Positions 54,423 to 63,177 of a stretch of DNA of 64,000 nt are shown here, piece by piece. Below the pieces are notes generated by a model. It searched no databases, was not told the origin of the DNA, and saw only the letters and a list, made by a program, of their open reading frames with translations. Every line of letters begins with the position of its first letter. Positions within the stretch are counted from its first letter, which is position 1. The stretch is taken from contig NZ_JAERQY020000001.1 in the NCBI RefSeq assembly GCF_016735495.2, positions 992,001-1,056,000 on the forward strand. Direction: 5' to 3'. Source of the DNA: Lysobacter sp. MMG2 (lineage in GTDB: Bacteria; Pseudomonadota; Gammaproteobacteria; Xanthomonadales; Xanthomonadaceae). Both the position numbers and the translations under genes were made by a program.

Positions 54423-55021
54423 GGCGTTGCCGTCTCCAGTGCAGCGATCGGCGCGGGAGCCGAATCGCTGCAAGCCAGCTGCATGCCTTCGATGGCCGGA
54501 ACCAGCGCCTCGTGCAGTTGCGAATCGCGCGGATACAGAAGCGCGACTTGAGCAGTGCCGTGCGGGTACTCGATGACCCACGCGATCCGGCTTGAGTCCT
54601 TGCGTTGCTTGTAGGGCCCCATGTAGCGCGTGGCGGAGCGGCCACCGATGGAGACGGTCTCGGTCGAGCGCACGTCCATGGAGCCGGTGGCCGCACCCAG
54701 CAGTCCGATCCTGCCGACCTTGCCCAGCCCCTTCTTGTCGAGCTCGGCGAACACGTTGGCATCGCACTGCTGCGTCAGCGCCAGCGCGAAGGGCTGGCCC
54801 TCGTGCAGCACGAAGATCTGGTGCACGGAGAACCCGCTCGCGCCCGGCGTGGTGGGAGCCTCTTCCTTGCCCAGCGCGTACCCCGGAGGCAGGTCGAACT
54901 GCCCCACGATGCCGTGCACCGTGCCTGTCCGCGTCGAAGCAGCGGGCGCCGCTTCCTGCGCGAGTGCCGATCCGGCCGCCAACGCCAGCAACCCCCACAC
55001 TCCCCACATCCTTGTCTTCAT
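54419..55021 (-). CDS. Secreted hypothetical protein between thyA and folA
   Basis: 200 residues with a signal peptide (WGVWGLLALAAGSALAQ). The mature part has GIVGQFDLPPGYALGKE, HEGQPFALALTQQCD, an IGGRSATRYMGPYKQRKD segment and ends in LACSDSAPAPIAALETATP. The two cysteines are far apart. I do not recognise a family. It lies between thyA and folA on the same strand and is coupled to folA by a four-base overlap, so it may simply ride in that operon. Confidence 0.72.
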   Translation of the reverse strand: MKTRMWGVWGLLALAAGSALAQEAAPAASTRTGTVHGIVGQFDLPPGYALGKEEAPTTPGASGFSVHQIFVLHEGQPFALALTQQCDANVFAELDKKGLGKVGRIGLLGAATGSMDVRSTETVSIGGRSATRYMGPYKQRKDSSRIAWVIEYPHGTAQVALLYPRDSQLHEALVPAIEGMQLACSDSAPAPIAALETATP

Positions 55022-55037
55022 CCCCTCTCCCCTTTGG

Positions 55038-55832
55038 TTACACCGCCACCGGCGCCTTGATGGCCGGCAGCGGGTTGTAATGCTCGATGGCGATGTCGTC
55101 GAAGGTGAAGCCGAAGATGTCCTTCACGTCCGGATTCAACCGTAGCTGCGGCAGCGCGCGCGGCGTGCGCGTGAGTTGTTCGCGCGCCTGGTCGAAGTGG
55201 TTCGAGTACAGGTGCGCATCGCCCAGCGTGTGCACGAAATCGCCCACGCCCAGCCCGCACACCTGCGCCACCATGTGCGTGAGCAGCGCGTAGCTGGCGA
55301 TGTTGAACGGCACGCCCAGGAAGATGTCGCCGCTGCGCTGGTAGAGCTGGCAGCTGAGCTTCCCGTTGGCCACGTAGAACTGGAACATCGTGTGGCACGG
55401 CATCAGCGCCATGTGCGGCAGGTCGGCGACGTTCCAGGCCGAGACGATCAGCCGGCGCGAATCGGGATTGCGCTTGATCTCCCCCACGACCCAGCGGATC
55501 TGGTCGATCTCGCTGCCGTCGCTGCCGGTCCAGCGGCGCCATTGCTTGCCGTAGACCGGGCCGAGTTCGCCGTCGGCATCGGCCCACTCGTCCCAGATGC
55601 TGACCTTGTTGTCCTTCAGGTAGGCGATGTTGGTCTCCCCCTGCAGGAACCACAGCAGCTCGTGCACGATCGAGCGCAGGTGCAGCTTCTTGGTCGTGAC
55701 CAGCGGGAAGCCTTCGGACAAATCAAAACGCATCTGCCAGCCGAATACGCTGCGCGTGCCGGTGCCGGTGCGGTCGGCCTTGTCGGTGCCGTGTTCCAGC
55801 ACGTGGCGCAGCAGGTCGAGGTATTGCTTCAT
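55038..55832 (-). CDS. thyA: Thymidylate synthase
   Basis: 264 residues, the same length as E. coli ThyA. Catalytic C146 lies in [32 protein letters not shown] binds phosphate, and [23 protein letters not shown] is the substrate loop (in pieces [18 protein letters not shown]). It methylates dUMP using methylene-tetrahydrofolate; FolA downstream regenerates the cofactor. Confidence 0.97.
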   Translation of the reverse strand: MKQYLDLLRHVLEHGTDKADRTGTGTRSVFGWQMRFDLSEGFPLVTTKKLHLRSIVHELLWFLQGETNIAYLKDNKVSIWDEWADADGELGPVYGKQWRRWTGSDGSEIDQIRWVVGEIKRNPDSRRLIVSAWNVADLPHMALMPCHTMFQFYVANGKLSCQLYQRSGDIFLGVPFNIASYALLTHMVAQVCGLGVGDFVHTLGDAHLYSNHFDQAREQLTRTPRALPQLRLNPDVKDIFGFTFDDIAIEHYNPLPAIKAPVAV

Positions 55833-55844
55833 CGCGATCTCCGC

Positions 55845-56723
55845 TTACTTGACCGGCACGAAGGGCTGCGGCTCCAGCGTCGGCTGGCGACGCGACCACC
55901 ACAACCAGACCAGGCCCAGCGCAATCAGCGGCAGGCTCAGCACCTGCCCCATCGTCAGCCAGCCGAAGGCGAGGTAGCCGATCTGCGCATCGGGCACGCG
56001 GACGAACTCCACCAGGAACCGGAAGCAGCCGTACAGCAGCGCGAACAGGCCCGAGACCGCGTAGCGCGGTCGCGGCTTGCTCGAGAACCACCACAGGGCG
56101 AGAAACATCACCAGCCCCTCCAGCGCCGCCTGGTACAGCTGCGAAGGATGGCGCGCGAAGCGGTCCAGCGCGCCGGTCGCGAACTGTGCCTGCAACTGCG
56201 GCAGGCTCATCCCCGCGAACTCGGCTTCAGCGCGCGGAAAGATCACGCCCCAACCGGCCTGCGTGTACTTGCCCCAGAGCTCGCCGCCGATGTAGTTCCC
56301 CAGCCGGCCGAAGCCCAGTCCCGGCGGCACCAGCGGTGCGAGGAAATCGACCGTGTCCATCAGGTGCAGCTTGTGGCGATGCGACCACCACCATGCCGCC
56401 GCGACAACGCCGATCAGGCCGCCGTGGAAGCTCATGCCGCCTTCCCAGATGCGGAACAGCATGAGCGGGTCCTTCAACAGATCGCTGAAGGAATAGAAGA
56501 AGACATAGCCCAGCCGACCGCCCAGCACGACGCCGAGCATCGCGTAGAACAGCAGGTCGCCGTAGGACTGCTCGTTGACGCCCGGCAAGCGCCCGGCGCG
56601 CACGCGCAGGCGGCCCAGCCACCAGGCCGTGCCGAAGCCCAGCAGGTACATGATCCCGTACCAGTGCACCTGCAGCGGGCCGAGGTGGAAGGCGATCGGG
56701 TCGATCTGGTGCAGAACGGTCAT
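55845..56723 (-). CDS. lgt: Prolipoprotein diacylglyceryl transferase
   Basis: 292 residues with seven membrane segments. The Lgt signatures [30 protein letters not shown] and [16 protein letters not shown] are present. It transfers diacylglycerol from phosphatidylglycerol to the lipobox cysteine of prolipoproteins, such as the several in this window. It is just upstream of thyA (12 bases), a common pairing. Confidence 0.96.
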   Translation of the reverse strand: MTVLHQIDPIAFHLGPLQVHWYGIMYLLGFGTAWWLGRLRVRAGRLPGVNEQSYGDLLFYAMLGVVLGGRLGYVFFYSFSDLLKDPLMLFRIWEGGMSFHGGLIGVVAAAWWWSHRHKLHLMDTVDFLAPLVPPGLGFGRLGNYIGGELWGKYTQAGWGVIFPRAEAEFAGMSLPQLQAQFATGALDRFARHPSQLYQAALEGLVMFLALWWFSSKPRPRYAVSGLFALLYGCFRFLVEFVRVPDAQIGYLAFGWLTMGQVLSLPLIALGLVWLWWSRRQPTLEPQPFVPVK

Positions 56724-56885
56724 GCGGCGGCTCGCGGAGGCGTCGCCGTATTGTGCCCGACGCGGACGGGCGACGGATTGCCGCAGATGCCGGCGGGTCT
56801 TCGCCGACAGCGTCCGTTCCGAGACGGTTCCGTAACGATCCCCCTCCCCCTTGGCACAGGCCCGGGTTCGACGGACTGCGCGACC

Positions 56886-57374
56886 TCACAGCACGTAAGG
56901 CAGGTCCGGCAGCTCGTTGACGTCGTGCGCGCCGTCCTCGCGCGGGAAGTGCTCGACCAGGATGGCGGTCATCGCCGCCACCCCCGCCAGCACGCCGGCT
57001 TCGGCCTCGCCCGCGCGCAGGCGTTCCTCGATCAGCTGGCACACGCCGCGCCATTGTTCGTCGCTGACGCGCCCCTGGAAGCCACGGTCGGCGACGATCT
57101 CGATCCGGTGGTCCGCCAGCAGCAGGTACAGCAGGACGCCATTGTTCGCGTGCGTGTCCCACACGCGCAGTTGGGCGAAGGCCTCGTGCGCACGGTCGCG
57201 CGCCTGCGCACCGGACAGCACCGCGCGCGGATGCAGGCCCGGTTCGACGGCGAAACAGATCTCGCCGGTGTGCAGCAGCTCGCTGTCGGCAATGGCCCGC
57301 GTGATGCGCTGCAGGCTGTCGCCGGGGAACAGGCGCTTGGCCGAGGGGGCGAACAGGTGCTTGAAGACTCTCAT
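56886..57374 (-). CDS. Small TPM-domain protein
   Basis: 162 residues. After MRVFKHLFAPSAKRLFP a TPM (YgcG-type) domain follows: RITRAIADSELLHTGEICFAVE, AFAQLRVWDTHANNGVLLYLLLADHRIEIVADRGF (in pieces THANNGVLLYLLLADHR, IEIVADRGF) and the C-terminal LIEERLRAG. No signal peptide or membrane segment is clear. It lies 10 bases after a larger TPM protein and the lemA gene and so is the third member of that operon. The function of TPM pairs is unknown. Confidence 0.83.
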   Translation of the reverse strand: MRVFKHLFAPSAKRLFPGDSLQRITRAIADSELLHTGEICFAVEPGLHPRAVLSGAQARDRAHEAFAQLRVWDTHANNGVLLYLLLADHRIEIVADRGFQGRVSDEQWRGVCQLIEERLRAGEAEAGVLAGVAAMTAILVEHFPREDGAHDVNELPDLPYVL

Positions 57375-57384
57375 CGCCCGCTCC

Positions 57385-58302
57385 TCACCAGCTGCCGGAG
57401 GCGCCACCGCCTCCGCTCATGCCGCCGCCACCGCCCCAGCCGCCTCCGCCGCCGAAGCCCCCACCGCCACCGCCAAAGCCACCGCCGCCCCAACCGCCTC
57501 CGCCCCAGCCCCCGTAACCGCGATCGCGCGCATAGCGACCGGTCGGCACCGCGGCCAGGCCGAAGAAGAAACCGATCAGCGCGCCGATGCCGCCGACGAC
57601 CAGCACCGAGGAAATCAGCCACGCCACGCCGCCCGCGGCCGCGCCGCCGATCAGGCCGCGCAGCAGCGACGGCGCGCGCCCGAAGATGCCGCGCGCCACC
57701 TGCGCGACGATGAACGCCACGAACAGCGCGATCAGCCATCCGCTGCCGCCACCGCGGCGTTCGGCGCGGTGGTCGGTCATCGGCGCCGGCAGCGGCTCGC
57801 CGTCGATCAGTTTCACCAGCGCCGCGCTCGCGTCGGTGATGCCGCCGCGGTAATCGCCCGCGCGGAATTTCGGCACGAGGTATTCCTGGATCACCCGCGC
57901 GGAGGTCGCGTCGGGAATCGCGCCTTCCAGCCCGTACCCGACTTCGATGCGCACGCGCCGGTCGTCCTTCGCGACCACCAGCAGCACGCCGTCATCGACG
58001 CCCTTGCGCCCGATCTTCCACTGCTCGAAGGCACGCACCGAGTACTGCGCGATGTCCTCCGGCATCGTGGTCGGCACCACCAGCACCTGCAGCTGGCTGC
58101 CCTTGCGCTGCTGCAACGCGAGCGCCTGCGTTTCCAGCTGCTGCTCCGTCGCGGCGTCGAGCGTGCCGGTGGTGTCGATCACCGGCGAATCCAGCGGCGG
58201 AATCGGCGCCAGCTGCTGCGCCTGCGCGAAGGCGCAGGCGAGCATCAGCACGAGCGCGGCTACGGGCGCGCGCAGCACCGAGAAAACACGCCGGACATTC
58301 AC
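57385..58302 (-). CDS. TPM-domain membrane protein with Gly-rich tail (YgcG-like)
   Basis: 305 residues. Signal peptide (VFSVLRAPVAALVLMLACAFA), a TPM domain (about residues 35-170: TGTLDAATEQQLETQALALQ, GVDDGVLLVVAKDDRRVRIE, GLEGAIPDATSARVIQ), two membrane segments near 205-260, and a long Gly/Trp/Phe-rich tail (GGGGWGGGGFGGGG and similar) ending SGGGGASGSW. GTG 58302 was preferred over an upstream ATG because a GGAG site precedes it. TPM proteins are often linked with LemA, encoded just upstream. Confidence 0.86.
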   Translation of the reverse strand: MNVRRVFSVLRAPVAALVLMLACAFAQAQQLAPIPPLDSPVIDTTGTLDAATEQQLETQALALQQRKGSQLQVLVVPTTMPEDIAQYSVRAFEQWKIGRKGVDDGVLLVVAKDDRRVRIEVGYGLEGAIPDATSARVIQEYLVPKFRAGDYRGGITDASAALVKLIDGEPLPAPMTDHRAERRGGGSGWLIALFVAFIVAQVARGIFGRAPSLLRGLIGGAAAGGVAWLISSVLVVGGIGALIGFFFGLAAVPTGRYARDRGYGGWGGGGWGGGGFGGGGGGFGGGGGWGGGGGMSGGGGASGSW

Positions 58303-58324
58303 GATGCGGCTCCGCGCCCGCGCA

Positions 58325-58972
58325 TCAGCCATTCGACGGCGCGGGCTGCGGCGGCGGCGGGGTCTGCTGCGGTTGCGGCGGCTGCGCCGGCGCACCGAAG
58401 TCCACCTTCGGCGCGTCCTGGATCTGCGCTGCGTTCTCGACCGTGAAGTTGGGCTTGGGCTTGTAGCCGAAGACCATCGCGGTGAGGTTGGTCGGGAACT
58501 GGCGGATGTAGGTGTTGTAGTCCTGCACCGTCTGGATGTAACGCTGGCGTTCCACCGTGATGCGGTTCTCGGTGCCTTCCAGCTGCGCCTGCAATTGCAG
58601 GAAGTTCTGGTCGGCCTTGAGCTGCGGGTAGTTCTCGCTGACCACCAGCAGGCGGCCGATGGCGCTCTGCAGTTCGCCCTGCGCCTGCTGGAACTGCGCC
58701 AGCGACGCCGGATCGTTGGCGTTGACGTTGATGCTGCCCACGCGCGAACGCGCCTCGGTGACCTGCGTGAGCACCTGCTGCTCGTGGCTGGCGTAGCCCT
58801 TCACGGTCGCCACGAGGTTGGGCACCAGGTCGGCGCGGCGCTTGTAGACGTTGAGCACCTGCGACCAGGCGGCGTTCACCGCTTCGTCCTTCTGCTGGAT
58901 GGTGTTGTAACCGCAGCCGCTCAACATCGCGACCGCAACGACCAGCACGAACGCTTGCACCAGACGGACCAT
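58325..58972 (-). CDS. lemA: LemA family lipoprotein
   Basis: 215 residues. Lipoprotein signal VVAVAMLSGC, then the LemA core: KDEAVNAAWSQVLNVYKRR, ADLVPNLVATVKGYASHEQ, and the conserved NFLQLQAQLEGTENRI segment leading to YIRQFPTNL. The end is Pro/Gln-rich (QPPQPQQTPPPPQP). The function is undetermined, commonly envelope-associated. It heads the lemA-TPM-TPM row; ATG 58972 has a GGAG site. Confidence 0.9.
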   Translation of the reverse strand: MVRLVQAFVLVVAVAMLSGCGYNTIQQKDEAVNAAWSQVLNVYKRRADLVPNLVATVKGYASHEQQVLTQVTEARSRVGSINVNANDPASLAQFQQAQGELQSAIGRLLVVSENYPQLKADQNFLQLQAQLEGTENRITVERQRYIQTVQDYNTYIRQFPTNLTAMVFGYKPKPNFTVENAAQIQDAPKVDFGAPAQPPQPQQTPPPPQPAPSNG

Positions 58973-59091
58973 GGGGGAACTCCTTCCGTGACGTTGGCCG
59001 GCATTGCACCACTGCACCGTGCGGCGCGCAATGGAGACGATGTGCACGCCCGCGCGAACGTTACGGGCGCGTTAGTGCGCCTGCGCAAACG

Positions 59092-59119
59092 AAAACGGCC
59101 TTCCCGTAGGAAGGCCGTT
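59092..59119 (-). terminator. Terminator of the terC-type gene
   Basis: An 11-bp stem (AACGGCCTTCC / GGAAGGCCGTT) with a 4-base loop, 26 bases after the stop codon at 59145, is followed on the minus strand by TTTTC. Confidence 0.92.
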
Positions 59120-59144
59120 CGCGGCGACACCGGTGGGTGCGCGC

Positions 59145-59879
59145 TTATTCCGGCTGCAGGCGTGCCTGCGCGCGGCGCTTGGACCACAGGTTCAGGCACT
59201 CCACCAGCGCCGAGAAGCCCATCGCGCCGTAGATGTAGCCCTTCGGGATGTGCAGCTCGAAGCCGTCGGCGACCAGGTACACGCCCACCAGCACGATGAA
59301 GGCCAGCGCCAGCATCTTGATGGTCGGGTTGTGGTCGATGAACTGGCCCAGCGGCTTGGAGGCCAGCAGCATCACCGCCACGGCAAGCAGGATCGCCGCC
59401 ACCATCACCGGCGTGTGGTTGGCCATGCCGACCGCGGCGATCACCGAGTCCAGCGAGAACACGATGTCGATCACCGCGATCTGCGCGATCACGGCCATGA
59501 ACGAGGCCTTGGGCTTGGTGTGGATGTCCTCTTCCTCGGACTCGCCGACGATGAGGTCCTTGATCTCCATCGTGCCCTTCACCAGCAGGAACGCGCCGCC
59601 CAGGATCAGCACCAGGTCGCGCACCGAGATGCCCTGGCCGAGCACGGTGAACAGGTCGTTGGTCAGTCCCGCCAGCCACGCCAGCGTCAGCAGCAGCGCG
59701 ATTCGCGTGATGCACGCCACCGCGATGCCGAACTTGCGCGCCTTCTCGCGCTGCGCGTACGGCAGCTTGCTGACCGCAATGGAGATGAAGACGAGGTTGT
59801 CGATGCCGAGCACGATTTCGATCGCGCTCAAGGTCACGAGGGTGATCCACACATGCGGATCGGTCAGCAGCTCAATCAC
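59145..59879 (-). CDS. TerC family membrane protein
   Basis: 244 residues with seven membrane segments. The TerC motifs AIEIVLGIDNLVFISIA and IAVIDIVFSLDSVIAAVG are clear; their paired Asp residues are thought to bind metal. TerC proteins protect against tellurite and help metal loading, for example manganese export. A charged loop (VGESEEEDIHTKPKA) lies between segments. The Alx/TerC subtype cannot be decided. Confidence 0.9.
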   Translation of the reverse strand: MIELLTDPHVWITLVTLSAIEIVLGIDNLVFISIAVSKLPYAQREKARKFGIAVACITRIALLLTLAWLAGLTNDLFTVLGQGISVRDLVLILGGAFLLVKGTMEIKDLIVGESEEEDIHTKPKASFMAVIAQIAVIDIVFSLDSVIAAVGMANHTPVMVAAILLAVAVMLLASKPLGQFIDHNPTIKMLALAFIVLVGVYLVADGFELHIPKGYIYGAMGFSALVECLNLWSKRRAQARLQPE

Positions 59880-59896
59880 TTCGGGTTCCTACCTGG

Positions 59897-60277
59897 TCAG
59901 ATCAGTCGGGGCAGCAGGATCGCGCCCCAGGTCAGCACTACGTTCATCATCACCACGAACACCGCGGCCGAGCCCATGTCCTTGGCGCGGCCGGCCATCT
60001 CGTGGAATTCGGCGCCATAGCGTTCGATCACCGCCTCAACCGCCGAGTTGAGCAGTTCCACGCTCAGCACCAGCAGCATCGAGCCGATCATCAGCACGCG
60101 CTCCACCGGGGTTTGTCCGAGCCACCAGCCCACCGGGGCCAGGATGACGAACAGGTAGACCTCCAGGCGGAAGGAGGATTCGTGCAGCCATGCGGCGCGC
60201 AGGCCCTGCATGGACCACATGGTGGCTTTGGCGATGCGCGCGGGACCGCGCGGCAGGTGTCCGAATTCGTCGGCCAT
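59897..60277 (-). CDS. dgkA: Diacylglycerol kinase
   Basis: 126 residues, inner-membrane trimeric kinase recycling diacylglycerol to phosphatidate. The N terminus reads HLPRGPARIAKATMWSMQGL; the conserved core LLNSAVEAVIERYG and FHEMAGRAKDMGSAAVFV is intact, with three membrane segments. It is 17 bases upstream of the terC-type gene. Confidence 0.95.
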   Translation of the reverse strand: MADEFGHLPRGPARIAKATMWSMQGLRAAWLHESSFRLEVYLFVILAPVGWWLGQTPVERVLMIGSMLLVLSVELLNSAVEAVIERYGAEFHEMAGRAKDMGSAAVFVVMMNVVLTWGAILLPRLI

Positions 60278-60575
60278 GCGTGAGACTCAGGCCGCGTACC
60301 GGGCGCGAACCCGGCCTGGCACCACGGAAGCCGGACGGGGATTCCCGGACGGCGTGCACACGGCTTGGGTCGGATCTGCGATCGGCATGGAGGCGTTCGT
60401 GGACGTGAAGGGGTCGCGGGCGGGCCGCGACTGGGGGCCGATTTTGCCACAAAGCCCCGCCCTCGCCCCGGGCCGTCGGTTGGGGCCGGGCGCTGTCATG
60501 CCCCCGTAGCGGCTTCTTCGCGCCCCGTTAGCGACGCACGGCCTAGGCTGAGCGGCCCGTCCGGAGCGCTTCGCC
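60278..60575. other. Intergenic region between dgkA and the monooxygenase gene
   Basis: About 300 bases separate these divergent genes. It must hold the two promoters. I see no gene, hairpin terminator or named operator in it. Confidence 0.4.
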
Positions 60576-60878
60576 ATGTCCCGCTGCGCGTTGCTGGCCC
60601 GCCTGGAAGCCAAACCCGGCAAGGAAGAGGAGCTCGAACGGTTCCTGCGCGGCGCCCTGCCGCTCGCCGAAGCCGAGCCCGGAACGCGGACCTGGTTCGC
60701 GCTGCGCTTTGGCCCGACGTCGTTCGGCATCTACGACACCTTCGACACCGAGGCCGGTCGCCAGGCGCACCTGGACGGGCCGATCGCCGCGGCGTTGATG
60801 GAGCGCGCCGACGAGCTGCTGTCGCGCCCCCCGCAGATCGACCGCGTCGACCTGCTCGCCAGCAAGCTGCCGCACTGA
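60576..60878 (+). CDS. Antibiotic-biosynthesis-monooxygenase-fold protein (ABM)
   Basis: 100 residues with a single ABM domain: ALLARLEAKPGKEEELERFL, EAEPGTRTWFALRFGPTSFGIYDTFDTE (read as EPGTRTWFALRF and TSFGIYDTFD) and LDGPIAAALMERADELLS. Such proteins form dimers and act as small cofactor-free oxygenases or quinol binders; the substrate is unknown. The next gene, 50 bases on, is another small oxidative-chemistry fold. Confidence 0.82.
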   Translation: MSRCALLARLEAKPGKEEELERFLRGALPLAEAEPGTRTWFALRFGPTSFGIYDTFDTEAGRQAHLDGPIAAALMERADELLSRPPQIDRVDLLASKLPH

Positions 60879-60928
60879 TCCCACCCCGGGGCGGCGCGTG
60901 CCGCCCACCCCCGACCATGGAGGCCGAG

Positions 60929-61405
60929 ATGAGCGTTCCCGCTACGCCCGAGGGTTACCACAGCGTCACCCCGTACCTGGTTGTCGACGACGCGAAGGCG
61001 GCGCTCGACTTCTACCGCGACGCGCTCGGCGCGGAAGAGATCTTCCGCCTGCCGATGGGCGACAAGATCGGCCATGCGGAAATCCGCATCGGCAATTCCA
61101 TGCTGATGTTGTCGGACGAATGGCCGGACATGGACGCCTACGGCCCCAAGCACCGCGGCGGCGCGACCGCCACGTTCGTCATCTACGTGCCGGACGTGGA
61201 TGCGTCGTTCGACCGCGCGGTGAAGGCCGGCGCCAAGGTCGACCGCCCGCTCAACAACGAGGCCTGGGGCGACCGCATGGGCACCGTGGTGGATCCGTTC
61301 GGGCACAAGTGGAGCCTGGCGACGCACATCGAGGACGTGTCGCCGGAGGAACTCAAGCGGCGCATGGACGAGTGGATGAAGCAGCAGGCGGGGCTGACCG
61401 CCTAG
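60929..61405 (+). CDS. VOC (glyoxalase/PhnB-like) protein
   Basis: 158 residues with a PhnB-like vicinal oxygen chelate fold: YHSVTPYLVVDDAKAALDFY, LPMGDKIGHAEIRIGNSMLMLSD, and GDRMGTVVDPFGHKWSLATH, which contains a conserved DPFGH-x-W. The role is unclear (PhnB-like members are often of unknown function). A GGAGG site at 60919-60923 favours ATG 60929 over the one at 60917. Confidence 0.87.
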   Translation: MSVPATPEGYHSVTPYLVVDDAKAALDFYRDALGAEEIFRLPMGDKIGHAEIRIGNSMLMLSDEWPDMDAYGPKHRGGATATFVIYVPDVDASFDRAVKAGAKVDRPLNNEAWGDRMGTVVDPFGHKWSLATHIEDVSPEELKRRMDEWMKQQAGLTA

Positions 61406-61433
61406 CGCGCCCCCCATTGCGATGCCGGCAAAG

Positions 61434-61456
61434 CCCCTCTCCCACCGGGAGAGGGG
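61434..61456. repeat. Extragenic palindrome (CCCCTCTCCC type)
   Basis: A perfect 10-bp stem CCCCTCTCCC / GGGAGAGGGG with a 3-base loop, followed by TTGGGGTGAGGGG. Related to the palindrome at 29021-29047; it lies in the gap between a VOC protein and the convergent peptidase. Confidence 0.65.
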
Positions 61457-61582
61457 TTGGGGTGAGGGGCAACGAAGTGGCGGCGATGCCGCTCGTAATG
61501 CATCGCCGCGCTTGCCGATGTTCGCCAAATGGGTGGTGCGGCTGTGCGTCCGCCGGAATGACGAGATGCGGTGGCAGGCGTG

Positions 61583-61602
61583 ATGCCGGCCTACGCCGGG
61601 AT
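61583..61602. repeat. Single REP-like palindrome
   Basis: ATGCCGGC-CTAC-GCCGGGAT shares the ATCCCGGC/GCCGGGAT core of the pair at 19405-19510 with one mismatch. It lies 12 bases from the stop of the peptidase gene. Confidence 0.65.
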
Positions 61603-61613
61603 GACGGTAGCCT

Positions 61614-62636
61614 TCACTCGCCTTCGTGAATCGCCGTCCCGCGACTGCCATCGGGCTTGATCCACCCGCGGAACATGCTGCCGCTGTTGAACGGCATCGC
61701 GATGTTGCCGTCCTTGTCCAGCGCGATCGCGCCGCCGTCGCCGCCCGCGGCCGGCACGACCTTGTTCACCACCTCGTTCGCGGCGACCTCGAGCGAATCG
61801 CCGCGATACGCCATGCGCGCGCAGATGTCGTGCGCGACCGCGTTGCGGATGTAGAACTCGCCCCAGCCCGTGCCCGACACGCCGCAGCGGTCGTCCGCCC
61901 AGGTACCCGCGCCGATGATCGGCGCGTCGCCCACGCGGCCCCACTTCTTGTTGGTCATGCCACCGGTGCTGGTGGCGGCGGCGATGTGCCCCTGCGCATC
62001 CAGGGCGACCGCGCCGACGGTGCCGAAATACGTCGGCGCTTCCATCGTCCCGTTGTACGCCTCGCGCTTGCCCTTGGCGGCTTCCTCGCGCTGCGCCTTC
62101 TCCAGCTGCTGGCGACGCTTGTCGGTGTCGAAGTAGCTGTTGGGCACGCGTTCGATCTCCGGATGCGCGTCCGCGAAGGCTTCCGCTCCGCCACCGGCGA
62201 GCATCACGTGCGGGCTCTTCTCCATCACCGTGCGCGCGAGCTTGATCGGATTCTTGATTGTCGTGACGCCCGCCACGGCGCCCGCGCGGCGCGTGTGCCC
62301 TTCCATGATCGAAGCGTCGAGCTCGTGCCCGCCCTTGGCGTTGAACACCGCGCCCTTGCCGGCGTTGAACTGCGGCGCGTCCTCCATCACCACGACAGCG
62401 GCGGTCACCGCATCGAGCGCGGAACCGCCGCGCTGCAGCACGGCGTTGCCGGCGTCCAGCGCGCGGTTCAACGCCGCATGGTAGGCGCGGCGCTCCTCGT
62501 CGCTGATCGCGTCCTTCGGCACGAAACCCGCGCCGCCGTGGATGACCAGCGCCGTCTTCGGCGTGGCGGAGGATTCGGCGGCGTGAGCGTTGAAGGTCAT
62601 GGCGATGAGAGCAAGCATCGGGATGAACAGGCGCAT
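61614..62636 (-). CDS. Secreted isoaspartyl peptidase / plant-type L-asparaginase
   Basis: 340 residues. Signal peptide (RLFIPMLALIAMTFNAHA), then an Ntn-hydrolase of family T2. The oxyanion and substrate parts HGGAGF, SALDAVTAAVVVMED and NAGKGAVFNAKGGHELDASIM precede the autocleavage site at GTVGAVALD, whose Thr becomes the N-terminal nucleophile; STGGMTNKKWGRVGDAPIIGAG follows, with the TGG motif. It removes beta-Asp or Asn residues from peptides, probably in the periplasm. ATG 62696 would add 20 residues; neither has a clear ribosome site. Confidence 0.9.
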   Translation of the reverse strand: MRLFIPMLALIAMTFNAHAAESSATPKTALVIHGGAGFVPKDAISDEERRAYHAALNRALDAGNAVLQRGGSALDAVTAAVVVMEDAPQFNAGKGAVFNAKGGHELDASIMEGHTRRAGAVAGVTTIKNPIKLARTVMEKSPHVMLAGGGAEAFADAHPEIERVPNSYFDTDKRRQQLEKAQREEAAKGKREAYNGTMEAPTYFGTVGAVALDAQGHIAAATSTGGMTNKKWGRVGDAPIIGAGTWADDRCGVSGTGWGEFYIRNAVAHDICARMAYRGDSLEVAANEVVNKVVPAAGGDGGAIALDKDGNIAMPFNSGSMFRGWIKPDGSRGTAIHEGE

Positions 62637-62840
62637 GCGAGCGGAGACCGTGATCAGGGCCCTCGAGAATAGCGTCTGAGGAGGCTTTTCAGACATATCC
62701 GATGGCCGCGGCTCACCGCCACCCCCGATGCTGGCAGCCTTCGCGCAACGAGTGATTTCGCCAAGCGCAGACGAACAACCCGCTCAGGTTACGGCGCATT
62801 CCACGCGCGCGCCGGCCCCCACACCCAAGGAGCCCGAGTC

Positions 62841-63167
62841 ATGCATCCCATTCTCGTAACCTTGCTCGTCGTGGGCGCGGGCGACTACACGCCCCCACCG
62901 CCGGAGGCGCCCGAATGGGCGTACTACCAATGCATGATCGAAAACTCCAGCAAGTACGCGCGCAAGACATCGCTGGCGGAAGAGGCGATCACTGCGGCTC
63001 GGGCGTCGTGCCATTCCCTGCGTGAGGAACTTCTGGCCCGCTTGTACATGGACGCCTACGAATTCCAGAATTCGGAAAGCAGCAAGCGTTCGTCGGCACA
63101 CTTGCTGCGCAGGATCGATGGCCAGCTGTACCCGTTCTTCGTCAAGGCGGCGCTCGATTCGAAGTAG
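62841..63167 (+). CDS. Hypothetical small secreted protein
   Basis: 108 residues with a short hydrophobic N terminus (MHPILVTLLVVGAGD) that may be a signal or an anchor, then TPPPPEAPEWAYYQCMIENSSKY and a helical, charged remainder. Two cysteines (YYQC and ARASC) could form a disulfide. I recognise no family. An AAGGAG site at 62828-62833 supports the start. It faces the ABC permease gene, 10 bases away. Confidence 0.65.
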   Translation: MHPILVTLLVVGAGDYTPPPPEAPEWAYYQCMIENSSKYARKTSLAEEAITAARASCHSLREELLARLYMDAYEFQNSESSKRSSAHLLRRIDGQLYPFFVKAALDSK

Positions 63168-63177
63168 TGCACAACGG

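Noticed and set aside
60290-60345. tRNA-like segment near the dgkA start
   Set aside because: A GCGCGAACCCGGCC stretch recalls a T arm, but no acceptor or anticodon stem can be drawn.
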